From NCBI RefSeq assembly GCF_026341125.1, contig NZ_JAPEOR010000002.1, positions 930,001-994,000 of the forward strand: a stretch of 64,000 bases of DNA. The letters are read 5' to 3'. Origin of the DNA: Streptomyces sp. NBC_01142. Lineage in GTDB: Bacteria; Actinomycetota; Actinomycetes; Streptomycetales; Streptomycetaceae. Positions 56,060-64,000 of the stretch are shown here, piece by piece. Numbering within the stretch: the first letter of the stretch is position 1; each line of letters opens with the position of its first letter. A program made the translations under genes and the position numbers. The notes below the pieces were generated by a model. It did not search any database. It saw nothing but the letters and a program-made list of their open reading frames with translations, and was not told the origin of the DNA.

Positions 56060-56977
56060 TCACGACTGCTCGTGCAGTCCGAGATTCTCGTAGATTTCGA
56101 GCGTTGCCGTGGAGTTGTTGAGCGTAATGAAGTGCAGTCCGGGGACACCCTCGGAGAGCAGCCCGGCGCAGAACTCCGTCGCGAACTCGATGCCAATGGA
56201 GCGTACAGCGGCCGGATCGTCCTTGACGGAGAGGATCCGTTCTTTCAGCGCGGGCGGGAAGGCGGCGTTGCTGAGCTGCGCGAACCGTTCGAGTTGCTTG
56301 ACGCTGGTGACCGGCATGATCTCGGGAATGATCGGGGTCTCGCAGCCCGCGGCCTTGACCCGGTCGCGCAGTCGCAGATAGTCCTCGGACTGGAAGAACA
56401 TCTGTGTGATCGCGTAGTCGGCGCCGGCCTTGCACTTGTCCACGAAGTGCTGGATGTCGGTGTCCCAGTCGTCCGAGCGCGGGTGCATCTCGGGGAAGGC
56501 CGCGACGCCGACGCAGAAGTCCCCGGACTCCTTGATCAGCTGGACCAGCTCCGCGGCGTACCGCACGCCCTCGGGGTGTTTGACCCACTCGCCCATCGGG
56601 TCGCCGGGCGGGTCGCCACGGACGGCGAGGATGTTGCGGATCCCGGCGTCGGCGTACTGCCCGACCATGTTGCGCAGTTCGGCGACGGAGTGGTTGACCG
56701 CGGTGAGGTGTGCGACGGGGGTGAGCGTGGTGTCGGCGGCGATCTGCTGGGTTGCCTTGACGGTGCCGGCGCGCGTCGAACCGCCGGCGCCGTAGGTCAC
56801 GGAGACGAAGTTGGGGGCCACCGCCTCGACTCTGCGCAGCGCGTTCCAGAGGTTCCGCTCACCCTTTTCGGTCTTGGGTGCCCAGAACTCGAAGGAGTAC
56901 GAAGTTTTTCCGGTCGCGAGCAGGTCACGCACGGTCCGTGCGCGATCCGTCCTGGTCGAAGCTGTACCGAGGGCCAT
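56060..56977 (-). CDS. metF: 5,10-methylenetetrahydrofolate reductase MetF
   Basis: 305 residues. MTHFR TIM barrel: [75 protein letters not shown] and [10 protein letters not shown]. It makes 5-methyl-THF for methionine synthesis, using FAD. A -10-like TAACCT (56989-56984) ends 6 bases before the ATG, with TTGGGC 18 bases further up (57013-57008), so the transcript may be leaderless. Confidence 0.96.
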   Translation of the reverse strand: MALGTASTRTDRARTVRDLLATGKTSYSFEFWAPKTEKGERNLWNALRRVEAVAPNFVSVTYGAGGSTRAGTVKATQQIAADTTLTPVAHLTAVNHSVAELRNMVGQYADAGIRNILAVRGDPPGDPMGEWVKHPEGVRYAAELVQLIKESGDFCVGVAAFPEMHPRSDDWDTDIQHFVDKCKAGADYAITQMFFQSEDYLRLRDRVKAAGCETPIIPEIMPVTSVKQLERFAQLSNAAFPPALKERILSVKDDPAAVRSIGIEFATEFCAGLLSEGVPGLHFITLNNSTATLEIYENLGLHEQS

Positions 56978-56983
56978 AACGGC

Positions 56984-57013
56984 AGGTTATCCACGCCTCG
57001 ACCGGTCGCCCAA
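56984..57013 (-). promoter_or_regulatory. Candidate leaderless metF promoter
   Basis: TTGGGC (57013-57008), spacer of 18, TAACCT (56989-56984) on the minus strand, 6 bases before the metF ATG; no ribosome site. Confidence 0.45.
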
Positions 57014-57060
57014 CCAGACCGCGGAAATATGCCAGATTTGCCGGGTTACTGTCCACCCCT

Positions 57061-57082
57061 CGGACAGTTATCGGACAGTTAT
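57061..57082. repeat. Exact tandem duplication of 11 bases upstream of metF
   Basis: CGGACAGTTAT occurs twice back to back, about 50 bases upstream of the metF -35 box. The second copy covers the thiE stop codon (57079-57081). It could be a regulator site for metF or a simple slippage duplication. Confidence 0.8.
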
Positions 57083-57729
57083 GCGATGCGCTCCCTGACG
57101 CGCTTCGCCAGATCCGCCGTCGCCGCGGCCGGATCGGCGGCCTCGGTGATCGCCCGTACGACGACGATCCTGCGCGCGCCCGCGTCCAGCACCTCGTCAA
57201 GGTTGCGCTCGTCGATCCCGCCGATGGCGAACCACGGCCGCTCGGTCGCCAGCGACGCGGCGTACCGCACAAGGCCGAGTCCCGGGGCGTACCGCCCGGG
57301 CTTGGTCGGGGTGGGCCAGCAGGGTCCGGTGCAGAAGTAGTCCACGCCCGGCTCTGCGACGGCCGCGTCCACCTCGGACTCGCCGTGCGTGGAGCGGCCG
57401 ATCACCACGTCGTCGCCGAGGATCGCGCGGGCGGCCCGGACGGGCAGATCGCCCTGCCCCAGATGGAGCACCCCGGAGCCGATGGCGTGCGCCACGTCGG
57501 CGCGGTCGTTCACCGCGAGCAGCTTGCCGTGGCGGCGGCAGGCGTCGGCGAAGACCTGGAGATGCTCCAGCTCCTCGCCCGCCTCCATGCCCTTGTCGCG
57601 CAGCTGCACGATGTCGACCCCGGAGGCGAGCACGGCGTCGAGGAACCCGGGGAGATCTCCCTGTCGCCTGCGGGCATCCGTGCACAGATAGAGCCGGGCG
57701 TCGGACAGCAGCGCACGAGCCGTGGACAT
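57079..57729 (-). CDS. thiE: Thiamine-phosphate synthase ThiE
   Basis: 216 residues. TIM-barrel enzyme joining the pyrimidine and thiazole phosphates: [20 protein letters not shown] (about 40-59, pyrophosphate Lys), [68 protein letters not shown], and [20 protein letters not shown]. Lies on the opposite strand to thiO-S-G two kilobases away. No TPP riboswitch is visible before it. Confidence 0.95.
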   Translation of the reverse strand: MSTARALLSDARLYLCTDARRRQGDLPGFLDAVLASGVDIVQLRDKGMEAGEELEHLQVFADACRRHGKLLAVNDRADVAHAIGSGVLHLGQGDLPVRAARAILGDDVVIGRSTHGESEVDAAVAEPGVDYFCTGPCWPTPTKPGRYAPGLGLVRYAASLATERPWFAIGGIDERNLDEVLDAGARRIVVVRAITEAADPAAATADLAKRVRERIA

Positions 57730-57817
57730 GGGTGATTCCCCCCGTGGGATCGGCGGTGTACGGGCAGGAGCAACCGGCCCCTGCCCGTACAGCGCGTGTG
57801 GTGGTGTCTTCAGGACG

Positions 57818-58183
57818 TCAGACGGCGAGCGCCTGGGCCCGGCGCTTCACCTCCGTGCCGCGATTCTCGCTGAGCGCCTGCGCGGGCGTGCCCGGCAGGG
57901 TGGGGTCGGGAGTGAAGAGCCACTCGAGCATCTCTTCGTCGGAGAAGCCGTCGTCCTTCAGGAGTGTCAGGGTCCCGGCGAGACCCTTGACCACCTTGTC
58001 GCCGTCGATGAAGGCGGCAGGCACCTGAAGCGCCCGGTTCTCACCACGGCGTACGGCGATCAGCTGGCCTTCCTTGACCAGCTGCCGTACGCGTGTCACC
58101 TCGACATCGAGCATTTCCGCGATGTCGGGAAGGTGGAGCCAGGCGGGGACGAGAGCATCGATCTTTGCGTCAATCTCGGTCAC
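57818..58183 (-). CDS. Rv2175c-like winged-helix DNA-binding protein
   Basis: 121 residues. N-terminal [23 protein letters not shown] (about 15-34), [20 protein letters not shown], and the C-terminal Rv2175c domain ([40 protein letters not shown]). In M. tuberculosis Rv2175c is a DNA-binding substrate of the neighbouring kinase PknL. Here a Ser/Thr kinase lies at 62474, so phosphorylation control is likely. Confidence 0.92.
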   Translation of the reverse strand: MTEIDAKIDALVPAWLHLPDIAEMLDVEVTRVRQLVKEGQLIAVRRGENRALQVPAAFIDGDKVVKGLAGTLTLLKDDGFSDEEMLEWLFTPDPTLPGTPAQALSENRGTEVKRRAQALAV

Positions 58184-58226
58184 AGGACAAGCCTGCCATC
58201 CCGGACTGACAGTGGGTAGCCAGACC

Positions 58227-59474
58227 CTAGAGAGCTGCCGCCTTCAGAGGGACGGAAGGATCGGCCGAGCGCTCCGGATCCAGCCGCGCGCCGGCCAGGA
58301 TGAGTTTGCGCCCTTGCGCCAGATCGCGGGCCCTGCCGACGGCGAGGAGCGCCACCAGCACGCCCTCCCGCAGCCAGAGCACCGTCCAGGCGGCGCTCGC
58401 CGGATCGCCCCGCCACACCGTCGTGTCGGCGGCCGCGTGATGCCCCGCGTACTGCACGAAACGGCCGAACTGCTCGGACCAGAAGTACGGCACCGGGTCG
58501 TAGATCTGCGCCGGCTCACCGCCGGCACCCCTTCCGATGATGTTGGCGGCGACCGTGCGCGGCCCCTGGAGAGCGTTGTCCCAGTGGTGCACGAGCAGCC
58601 GCTCGCCGTAGCGGCCGGACGGGAAGGAGGCGCAGTCCCCGACGGCGTACACATCGGGCAGCGAGGTGCGCAGATACTCGTCCGCGGTGATGGCGCCCTC
58701 CGGACCGAGTGCGATGCCGGATCCGGCGAGCCAGGCGGTGGCGGGCCGCGCGCCGATGCCGACGACCACTGCGCCGGCCGGGAGGTGCCGTCCGTCCGCC
58801 AGGATCACCTCGCCCGGCTCGACGTCGGCCACGCGCGCGTGGGTGAGCAGCTCGGTGCCGTACTCCGCGTACCAGTCGGTCATCGGGGCGGCGACCTCGG
58901 CGGGCAGGGCCGCCGCCAGCGGGCGCTCCGCGGCCTCGACGACGGTGACCGTGCAGCCCGCGGCGCGGGCGGCGGTCGCGAACTCCGCGCCGATCCAGCC
59001 CGCGCCGACGACCACGATGTCGTGCTGTTCGGCGAGGACGGGGCGCAGCCGTGCCGCGTCGTCGAGGGTACGCAGCAGATGGACGCCGGGGACGCCCTCG
59101 GTACCCGGCAGGGTGATCGGCTCGGCGCCGGTGGCGATGACCAGGACGTCGTAGGGAACCGGCCCGGCGCCGGTGTCCAGTTCGTGCGCGTCGGAGCGTA
59201 CGCCGGTCACCTCGCAGCCCAGCCGCAGGTCGACCTCGATCGCCTCGAAGTCGACGTCGAAGGCCGAACCCTCCGCCTCCCCCAGCAGGATGGCCTTGGA
59301 GAGTGGGGGCCTGTCGTAGGGCTGGTGGGGCTCCGCGCCGATCAGGGTGACCGGGCCGGTGAAGCCCTGCTCGCGCAGGGCCACCGCGGTCTGCACACCG
59401 GCCATTCCCGCGCCGGCCACGACGACCCGCCGGTGCCGCCGGTGCTGCTCTGTCTGCTGCTGCCGCTCGTTCAC
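58227..59474 (-). CDS. FAD-dependent ferredoxin-reductase-like oxidoreductase
   Basis: 415 residues. FAD site VVVAGAGMAGVQTAVALREQ (about 17-36), YDRPPLSKAILLGE, NAD(P)H site DIVVVGAGWIGAEFATAARA (about 151-170), and the second FAD motif LPDVYAVGDCASFPSG. The C-terminal reductase domain has YFWSEQFGRFVQYAGHHAAA. The layout matches putidaredoxin/rhodocoxin reductases that feed P450s or dioxygenases. No ferredoxin gene is adjacent, so its partner lies elsewhere. Confidence 0.92.
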   Translation of the reverse strand: MNERQQQTEQHRRHRRVVVAGAGMAGVQTAVALREQGFTGPVTLIGAEPHQPYDRPPLSKAILLGEAEGSAFDVDFEAIEVDLRLGCEVTGVRSDAHELDTGAGPVPYDVLVIATGAEPITLPGTEGVPGVHLLRTLDDAARLRPVLAEQHDIVVVGAGWIGAEFATAARAAGCTVTVVEAAERPLAAALPAEVAAPMTDWYAEYGTELLTHARVADVEPGEVILADGRHLPAGAVVVGIGARPATAWLAGSGIALGPEGAITADEYLRTSLPDVYAVGDCASFPSGRYGERLLVHHWDNALQGPRTVAANIIGRGAGGEPAQIYDPVPYFWSEQFGRFVQYAGHHAAADTTVWRGDPASAAWTVLWLREGVLVALLAVGRARDLAQGRKLILAGARLDPERSADPSVPLKAAAL

Positions 59475-59502
59475 CTGATCATCTTAAGCAGCTGACGAAT
59501 CG

Positions 59503-59844
59503 TCAGGAAGGGAGTTGCTCGACGACGCTCGTCCCGCTGCCCTCCTGGGACTCCCATTCCCAGGTCTCCTCGAGGCGCACTCGCCCGTCCTCGAGCTCGA
59601 CCACGATGGAGACGCAGTGCCCGCAGGACGTCCCGCCGTCCGTCTTCAACTGCACATAACGGAAGTCCAGCCGGTCGCCTTCCCGGGTCCCGACAAGATG
59701 GCCGCGGATCACATCACCCCCCTCGTACTCGGCCCAGATCCGGCCTTCCCGCTCGTGGTACGTGAACCGGGTCCGGGTTCCCACCTGGCCCGGAGCCTGG
59801 TCGGCGACCGGCGAGAGTACGAGTCCGTCGAGCGACGTCACCAC
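59503..59844 (-). CDS. Conserved small beta-rich protein of unknown function
   Basis: 113 residues starting MVTSLDGLVLSPVADQAPGQ. Mostly predicted strands (TRFTYHEREGRIWAEYEGGD, HLVGTREGDRLDFRYVQLKT) ending in RLEETWEWESQEGSGTSVVE. Related proteins in Streptomyces are often labelled N-acetylglutamate synthase, which the sequence does not support. Two close Cys (CGHC) could bind metal. Divergent from thiO. Confidence 0.75.
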   Translation of the reverse strand: MVTSLDGLVLSPVADQAPGQVGTRTRFTYHEREGRIWAEYEGGDVIRGHLVGTREGDRLDFRYVQLKTDGGTSCGHCVSIVVELEDGRVRLEETWEWESQEGSGTSVVEQLPS

Positions 59845-59900
59845 TGGGGCTGCTCCCTTACTGCGCGTTGGGGCCTGGGGTTAGGGTGGCCACCGTAAGA

Positions 59901-59995
59901 CACTCGCGGGAGCCCGGACGCACCGGGCTGAGAGGGAGGCTGGACGGCCTCCGACCGTACGAACCTGATCCGGGTCATGCCGGCGAAGGGAGGGG
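59901..59995 (+). promoter_or_regulatory. TPP riboswitch (THI element)
   Basis: Conserved TPP-aptamer pieces in order: GGGAGCC (59908-59914), GGGCTGAGAGGGAGGC (59945 region), GAACCTGATCCGGGTCATGCC (59971 region, 20 or so bases) and GGCGAAGGGAGG (59981-59993). The ribosome site GGGAGGGG (59988-59995) overlaps the 3' end of the aptamer, 10 bases before the thiO ATG, so TPP binding should block translation. TAGGGT at 59882-59887 is a likely -10 box. Confidence 0.93.
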
Positions 59996-60005
59996 CTGGA
60001 CGCCC

Positions 60006-61193
60006 ATGTCGCGTACATCGGATGTCCTCGTTGTCGGGGGCGGAATCATCGGCCTGGTCACGGCCTGGCGGGCGGCGCAGCGTGGACTGCGCGTCGCCGT
60101 CGTCGATCCGGAGCCGGGCGGCGGGGCCGCACAGGTCGCGGCCGGCATGCTCGCCGCCGTCACCGAACTCCACTACGGCGAGCAGACGCTGCTCGCTCTC
60201 AATCTGGAATCCGCACGGCGCTATCCCGCCTTCGTCGCGGAGCTGGAGGAGGCGAGCGGGCAGTCCGTCGGCCACCGCGCCTGCGGAACGCTCGCCGTCG
60301 CGCTCGACGCCGACGACCGCGCGCACCTTCGGGAACTGCACGCCCTGCAGCGCCGGTCCGGACTGCAGTCGGAGTGGCTGTCCGGGCGCGAATGCCGCCG
60401 CCTGGAGCCGATGCTCGCCCCCGGTGTACGCGGTGGCCTGCGGGTGGACGGCGACCACCAGGTCGATCCACGGCGGCTGGCCGCGGCCCTGCTGACGGCC
60501 TGCGAGCGGGCGGGGGTGATCTTCCACCGCGGCTGGGCGGAGCGGCTCTCGGTGGTACGGGACCGGGCAGCCGGGGCCGTACTGGCGGGGGGACCCTCCC
60601 GGGCCGGCGGCTCCGGGGGAGGAACGGAACTCGCCGCGGACCAGGTGGTACTGGCGGCCGGTTCGCTGAGCGGCAGGCTCGGTGGCGTACCGAAGGACGT
60701 CCTGCCACCGGTGCGGCCGGTGAAGGGCCAGGTACTGCGCCTCACGGTGCCGCGTCCGTACGCGCCCTTCCTCTCGCGCACCGTCCGGGCCGTGGTGCGC
60801 GGCAGCCATGTCTATCTGGTGCCGCGCGAGAACGGCGAGCTGGTCGTGGGCGCGACCAGCGAGGAGCTCGGCTGGGACACCACGGTCACCGCGGGCGGGG
60901 TGTACGAGCTGCTGCGCGACGCGCACGAGCTGGTGCCGGGCCTCACCGAGCTGCCGCTCACCGAGACCCGCGCCGGACTGCGCCCCGCCTCCCCCGACAA
61001 TGCCCCGCTGCTGGGCCCGACCGCCCTGCCCGGCCTGCATCTGGCCACCGGGCACCACCGCAACGGGGTGCTTCTGACTCCCGTCACCGGCGATGTGATG
61101 TCCGAGGTGCTGGTCACCGGCGAACTGCCCGACGAGGCCCGCGCGTTCACCCCTCGCCGCTTCTCCCCCGTACCTCAGGAGCAGCCCGCATGA
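60006..61193 (+). CDS. thiO: Glycine oxidase ThiO
   Basis: 395 residues. D-amino-acid-oxidase fold: VLVVGGGIIGLVTAWRAAQR (about 8-27), AAGMLAAVTELHYGEQTLLA, VDGDHQVDPRRLAAALLTAC, PVKGQVLRLT, GSHVYLVPRENGELVVGATS, TRAGLRPASPDNAPLLGPTA and HLATGHHRNGVLLTPVTGDV. It oxidises glycine to the iminoacetate used for thiazole formation. First gene of thiO-thiS-thiG under the TPP riboswitch. Confidence 0.96.
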   Translation: MSRTSDVLVVGGGIIGLVTAWRAAQRGLRVAVVDPEPGGGAAQVAAGMLAAVTELHYGEQTLLALNLESARRYPAFVAELEEASGQSVGHRACGTLAVALDADDRAHLRELHALQRRSGLQSEWLSGRECRRLEPMLAPGVRGGLRVDGDHQVDPRRLAAALLTACERAGVIFHRGWAERLSVVRDRAAGAVLAGGPSRAGGSGGGTELAADQVVLAAGSLSGRLGGVPKDVLPPVRPVKGQVLRLTVPRPYAPFLSRTVRAVVRGSHVYLVPRENGELVVGATSEELGWDTTVTAGGVYELLRDAHELVPGLTELPLTETRAGLRPASPDNAPLLGPTALPGLHLATGHHRNGVLLTPVTGDVMSEVLVTGELPDEARAFTPRRFSPVPQEQPA

Positions 61194-61399
61194 ACGTCCT
61201 GAACGTCTCCGTCAACGGCGAGGCGCGCGAGCTTGCCGTCGGAACCACCCTGGACGCCCTGGTCGCCGGTCTCAGCGCCGCCCCGTCCGGAGTCGCCGCC
61301 GCGCTCAACGAGACGGTCGTCCCGCGCAGCCAGTGGGCCGGCACACATCTGGGCGACGGCGACCGCGTCGAAGTCCTCACCGCAGTGCAGGGAGGCTGA
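61190..61399 (+). CDS. thiS: Sulfur carrier protein ThiS
   Basis: 69 residues with CAGGAG upstream; the start overlaps the thiO stop by 4 bases. Ubiquitin-like fold ending in the functional Gly-Gly (TAVQGG). It carries sulfur as a C-terminal thiocarboxylate to ThiG. ThiF, which activates it, is not in the window. Confidence 0.95.
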   Translation: MNVLNVSVNGEARELAVGTTLDALVAGLSAAPSGVAAALNETVVPRSQWAGTHLGDGDRVEVLTAVQGG

Positions 61400-62200
<801 letters not shown>

Positions 62201-62257
62201 CCACTGCGGGGAGCCTCCCTGCAACAGGGGCTCCGCCCCGTACGGCCTTCGGCCGCG

Positions 62258-62276
62258 CCTCGATCGCCGGACGGGC
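62258..62276. repeat. Third copy (half) of the Streptomyces hairpin element
   Basis: CCTCGATCGCCGGACGGGC, the reverse complement of the arm seen at 21816 and 30581. It lies in the 273-base gap between thiG and the kinase gene, which otherwise holds GC-rich low-complexity bases and no gene. Confidence 0.65.
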
Positions 62277-62473
62277 CGCCATGCAGCCCCACGGGGGTCT
62301 GGGTCGCGGGGTCCGGGGCGGAACCCGGTCACGGGAAGGGACGGGCAGGCCAGGGGCAGAGTGGGGTCGAGGTGGGGGAAAACCTCCCCCGCTGTCACAG
62401 CTCGGCTTCAGTCCTGCCCCGGACCCGCCCCGGGGCGTCAGGGGTGCCGTGGGTGACTCGTAGAATCGACCAT

Positions 62474-64000
62474 GTGGATACGACCCTCCAGGACCCTCTC
62501 GTCGGGCAGGTGCTCGACGGCCGCTACCGCGTCGAGGCGCGCATCGCCGTCGGCGGGATGGCCACGGTCTACCGGGCCGTCGACACCCGCCTCGACCGGG
62601 TGCTCGCCCTCAAGGTGATGCACCCCGCCCTCGCCACCGACGCCTCCTTTGTGGAGCGCTTCATCCGCGAGGCCAAATCGGTGGCGCGGCTCGCCCACCC
62701 CAATGTGGTGGGGGTCTTCGACCAGGGCGCCGAGGGTGCGTACGTCTATCTGGCGATGGAGTACGTCGCGGGCTGCACGCTGCGCGACGTCCTGCGCGAG
62801 CGCGGGGCGCTCCAGCCGCGCGCCGCGCTCGACATCCTGGAGCCCATGCTGGCTGCGCTCGGCGCGGCGCACCGGGCCGGGTTCGTCCACCGGGACATGA
62901 AGCCGGAGAACGTGCTGATAGGGGACGACGGCCGGGTCAAGGTCGCCGACTTCGGTCTCGTACGGGCCGTCGGCTCCGTCACCAACACCACCGGTACCGT
63001 CCTGGGCACGGTCTCCTATCTCGCGCCGGAGCAGATCGAGTACGGCACGGCCGACACGCGTGCCGATGTGTACGCCTGCGGCGTCGTCCTCTACGAGATG
63101 CTGACCGGCTCCAAGCCGCACCACGGCGACACCCCCGCCGCGGTGCTGTTCCAGCATCTCAACGAGGACGTTCCGGCGCCCTCTGCCCTGGTCCCCGGGC
63201 TCGCCGTGGAACTCGACGAGCTGGTCGCGAGCGCGACCGCACGCAATCCCGAGGTCCGTCCGCACGACGCGGTGGCGCTGCTGGCTCAGGCACGCGAGGC
63301 GCGGGAGTCGCTCGGCGACGAGCAGCTGGACGCGGTGCCGCCGCAGGCTCACACGGACACGGAAAACGGGGCCACGGACGGGACCGGGGGTCAGGCCGAG
63401 GGCGACACGGTCCCCGCCTCCGAGGACCGTACGAGCGTGATTCCGCGTGTGCGTCCCGTCGAGGAGCCCGAGGTTCACCACACCGCCCGGCTGGCGATGC
63501 CCCCTGCGGAGCCGCCGCAGCAGCACCGGGCGTCCCGGCGCCGTACGGTCCCCGTCCCCAAGCGTGGCGTCCTCGCCCTGCTGGTCTCGCTGTTCCTGGT
63601 CCTCGGCGTGGGCGTGGGCGTCTGGTACATCAACTCCGGGCAGTTCACCCGCGTCCCCGCCCTGATCGGCAAGACCGAGCAGGAAGCCAGGCAGGAGCTC
63701 AGGAGCGCCGGGCTGGACGTGAACAACGTCCGCCGCGCGTTCAGCGAGACGGCCGAGCGGGGCACGGTCATCAACAGCGACCCGACGACCAACGCGCGCA
63801 TCCGCGGCAACGACTCGGTGACGATCATCATCTCGCGCGGTCCGAAGATCGTCGAGGTCCCCGTCCTCGAGGGCAAGCCGCTGGCCCAGGCCGAGCGCGA
63901 GCTCAAGAGAACCGGTCTCGCGCCGGGAGTGGTCACCAAGGAGTTCAGCGAGGACATCGCGCAGGGCTCGGTGATCAGTACGGACCCGGACGCCGGCACC
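62474..64000 (+). CDS. pknB: PASTA-domain Ser/Thr protein kinase, C-terminus cut by window edge
   Basis: 509 codons visible from GTG 62474. Hanks kinase at about 15-275: glycine loop IAVGGMATVYRA, VLALKVM, FVHRDMKPENVLIGDDGRVK (about 138-157), VADFGLVRAVGS and VSYLAPEQIEYG. A long acidic/Pro linker leads to a membrane helix (GVLALLVSLFLVLGVGVGVW, about 366-385). Outside are one full PASTA repeat (VPALIGKTEQEARQELRSAG onward) and most of a second. PASTA domains bind wall fragments and lipid II, so the kinase links wall status to cytosolic targets. TAGAAT (62461-62466) is 7 bases before the GTG, suggesting a leaderless transcript. Confidence 0.95.
   Translation, partial: MDTTLQDPLVGQVLDGRYRVEARIAVGGMATVYRAVDTRLDRVLALKVMHPALATDASFVERFIREAKSVARLAHPNVVGVFDQGAEGAYVYLAMEYVAGCTLRDVLRERGALQPRAALDILEPMLAALGAAHRAGFVHRDMKPENVLIGDDGRVKVADFGLVRAVGSVTNTTGTVLGTVSYLAPEQIEYGTADTRADVYACGVVLYEMLTGSKPHHGDTPAAVLFQHLNEDVPAPSALVPGLAVELDELVASATARNPEVRPHDAVALLAQAREARESLGDEQLDAVPPQAHTDTENGATDGTGGQAEGDTVPASEDRTSVIPRVRPVEEPEVHHTARLAMPPAEPPQQHRASRRRTVPVPKRGVLALLVSLFLVLGVGVGVWYINSGQFTRVPALIGKTEQEARQELRSAGLDVNNVRRAFSETAERGTVINSDPTTNARIRGNDSVTIIISRGPKIVEVPVLEGKPLAQAERELKRTGLAPGVVTKEFSEDIAQGSVISTDPDAGT

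Overview
The window is a piece of the linear chromosome of a Streptomyces (or very close actinomycete). It shows very high G+C with G/C in almost every third codon position, GTG and TTG starts, the actinobacterial division gene order sepF-ylmG-divIVA-ileS, a translational ileS T-box, and families such as DUF3040, DUF4126 and Rv2175c-like proteins. From memory, the order from phoD (7.5 kb) to the PASTA kinase (62.5 kb) matches the S. coelicolor core region around SCO2068-SCO2110; I could not run a comparison.

Layout. (1) 1-7.3 kb, accessory block: a divergently transcribed XRE-type regulator faces a tightly coupled operon encoding an RsbW-like ATPase, a MurA/EPSP-type enolpyruvyl transferase, a signal-less 5'-nucleotidase-like phosphatase, two dCTP-deaminase-like proteins and a GT4 glycosyltransferase. 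A serine beta-lactamase-like hydrolase and a gene remnant follow. The regulator and the enolpyruvyl transferase each carry a rare TTA (bldA) codon. This is the best candidate for an undescribed system, possibly a nucleotide-derived metabolite pathway. (2) 7.5-14.5 kb: PhoD phosphatase, a Ser/Thr kinase with an extracytoplasmic SPOR-like end, dienelactone hydrolase, MscS channel and Na+/H+ antiporter. (3) 14.9-18.0 kb (minus): GNAT, RluD-type pseudouridine synthase, LspA and a histone-H1-like DksA/TraR protein. (4) 18.3-21.7 kb: T-box-controlled ileS whose class I signature reads G-A-H-H. (5) 22-40 kb (minus): the dcw cluster, transcribed rsmH-ftsL-ftsI-murE-murF-mraY-murD-ftsW-murG-ftsQ-ftsZ-pgeF-yggS-sepF-ylmG-divIVA. 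(6) 40.5-46.1 kb: beta-carbonic anhydrase and the MoxR-DUF58-transglutaminase operon. (7) 46.4-52.4 kb: DUF3040 protein, methyltransferase, HEPN-like protein, and an ABC-like/YhgE/TetR operon behind a perfect 24-bp palindrome. (8) 52.8-59.8 kb: DUF4126 protein, phytoene-desaturase-like oxidoreductase, a Tyr/Gln-rich membrane protein, metF, thiE, an Rv2175c homologue, an FAD-dependent reductase and a small conserved protein. (9) 59.9-64 kb: a TPP riboswitch controlling thiO-thiS-thiG, then a PASTA Ser/Thr kinase cut by the window end.

How the genes work together. Peptidoglycan precursor synthesis (murE, murF, mraY, murD, murG), septal synthesis (ftsI, ftsW, ftsL, ftsQ), the Z ring (ftsZ, sepF) and polar growth (divIVA) lie in one mostly overlapping array read leftward. 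Its promoter probably lies near 40.3 kb, with a further promoter before ftsZ. It converges on the T-box ileS unit across strong terminators. The thi genes supply the thiazole half of thiamine under TPP feedback, with thiE nearby on the other strand.

Intergenic DNA holds copies of a Streptomyces hairpin element (core CCGTCCGGYGATYGAGG), one of which lies inside the ftsW reading frame, several strong terminators, and -10-like hexamers 6-8 bases before start codons that suggest leaderless transcripts. I saw no tRNA, rRNA, CRISPR array, insertion sequence or prophage gene.
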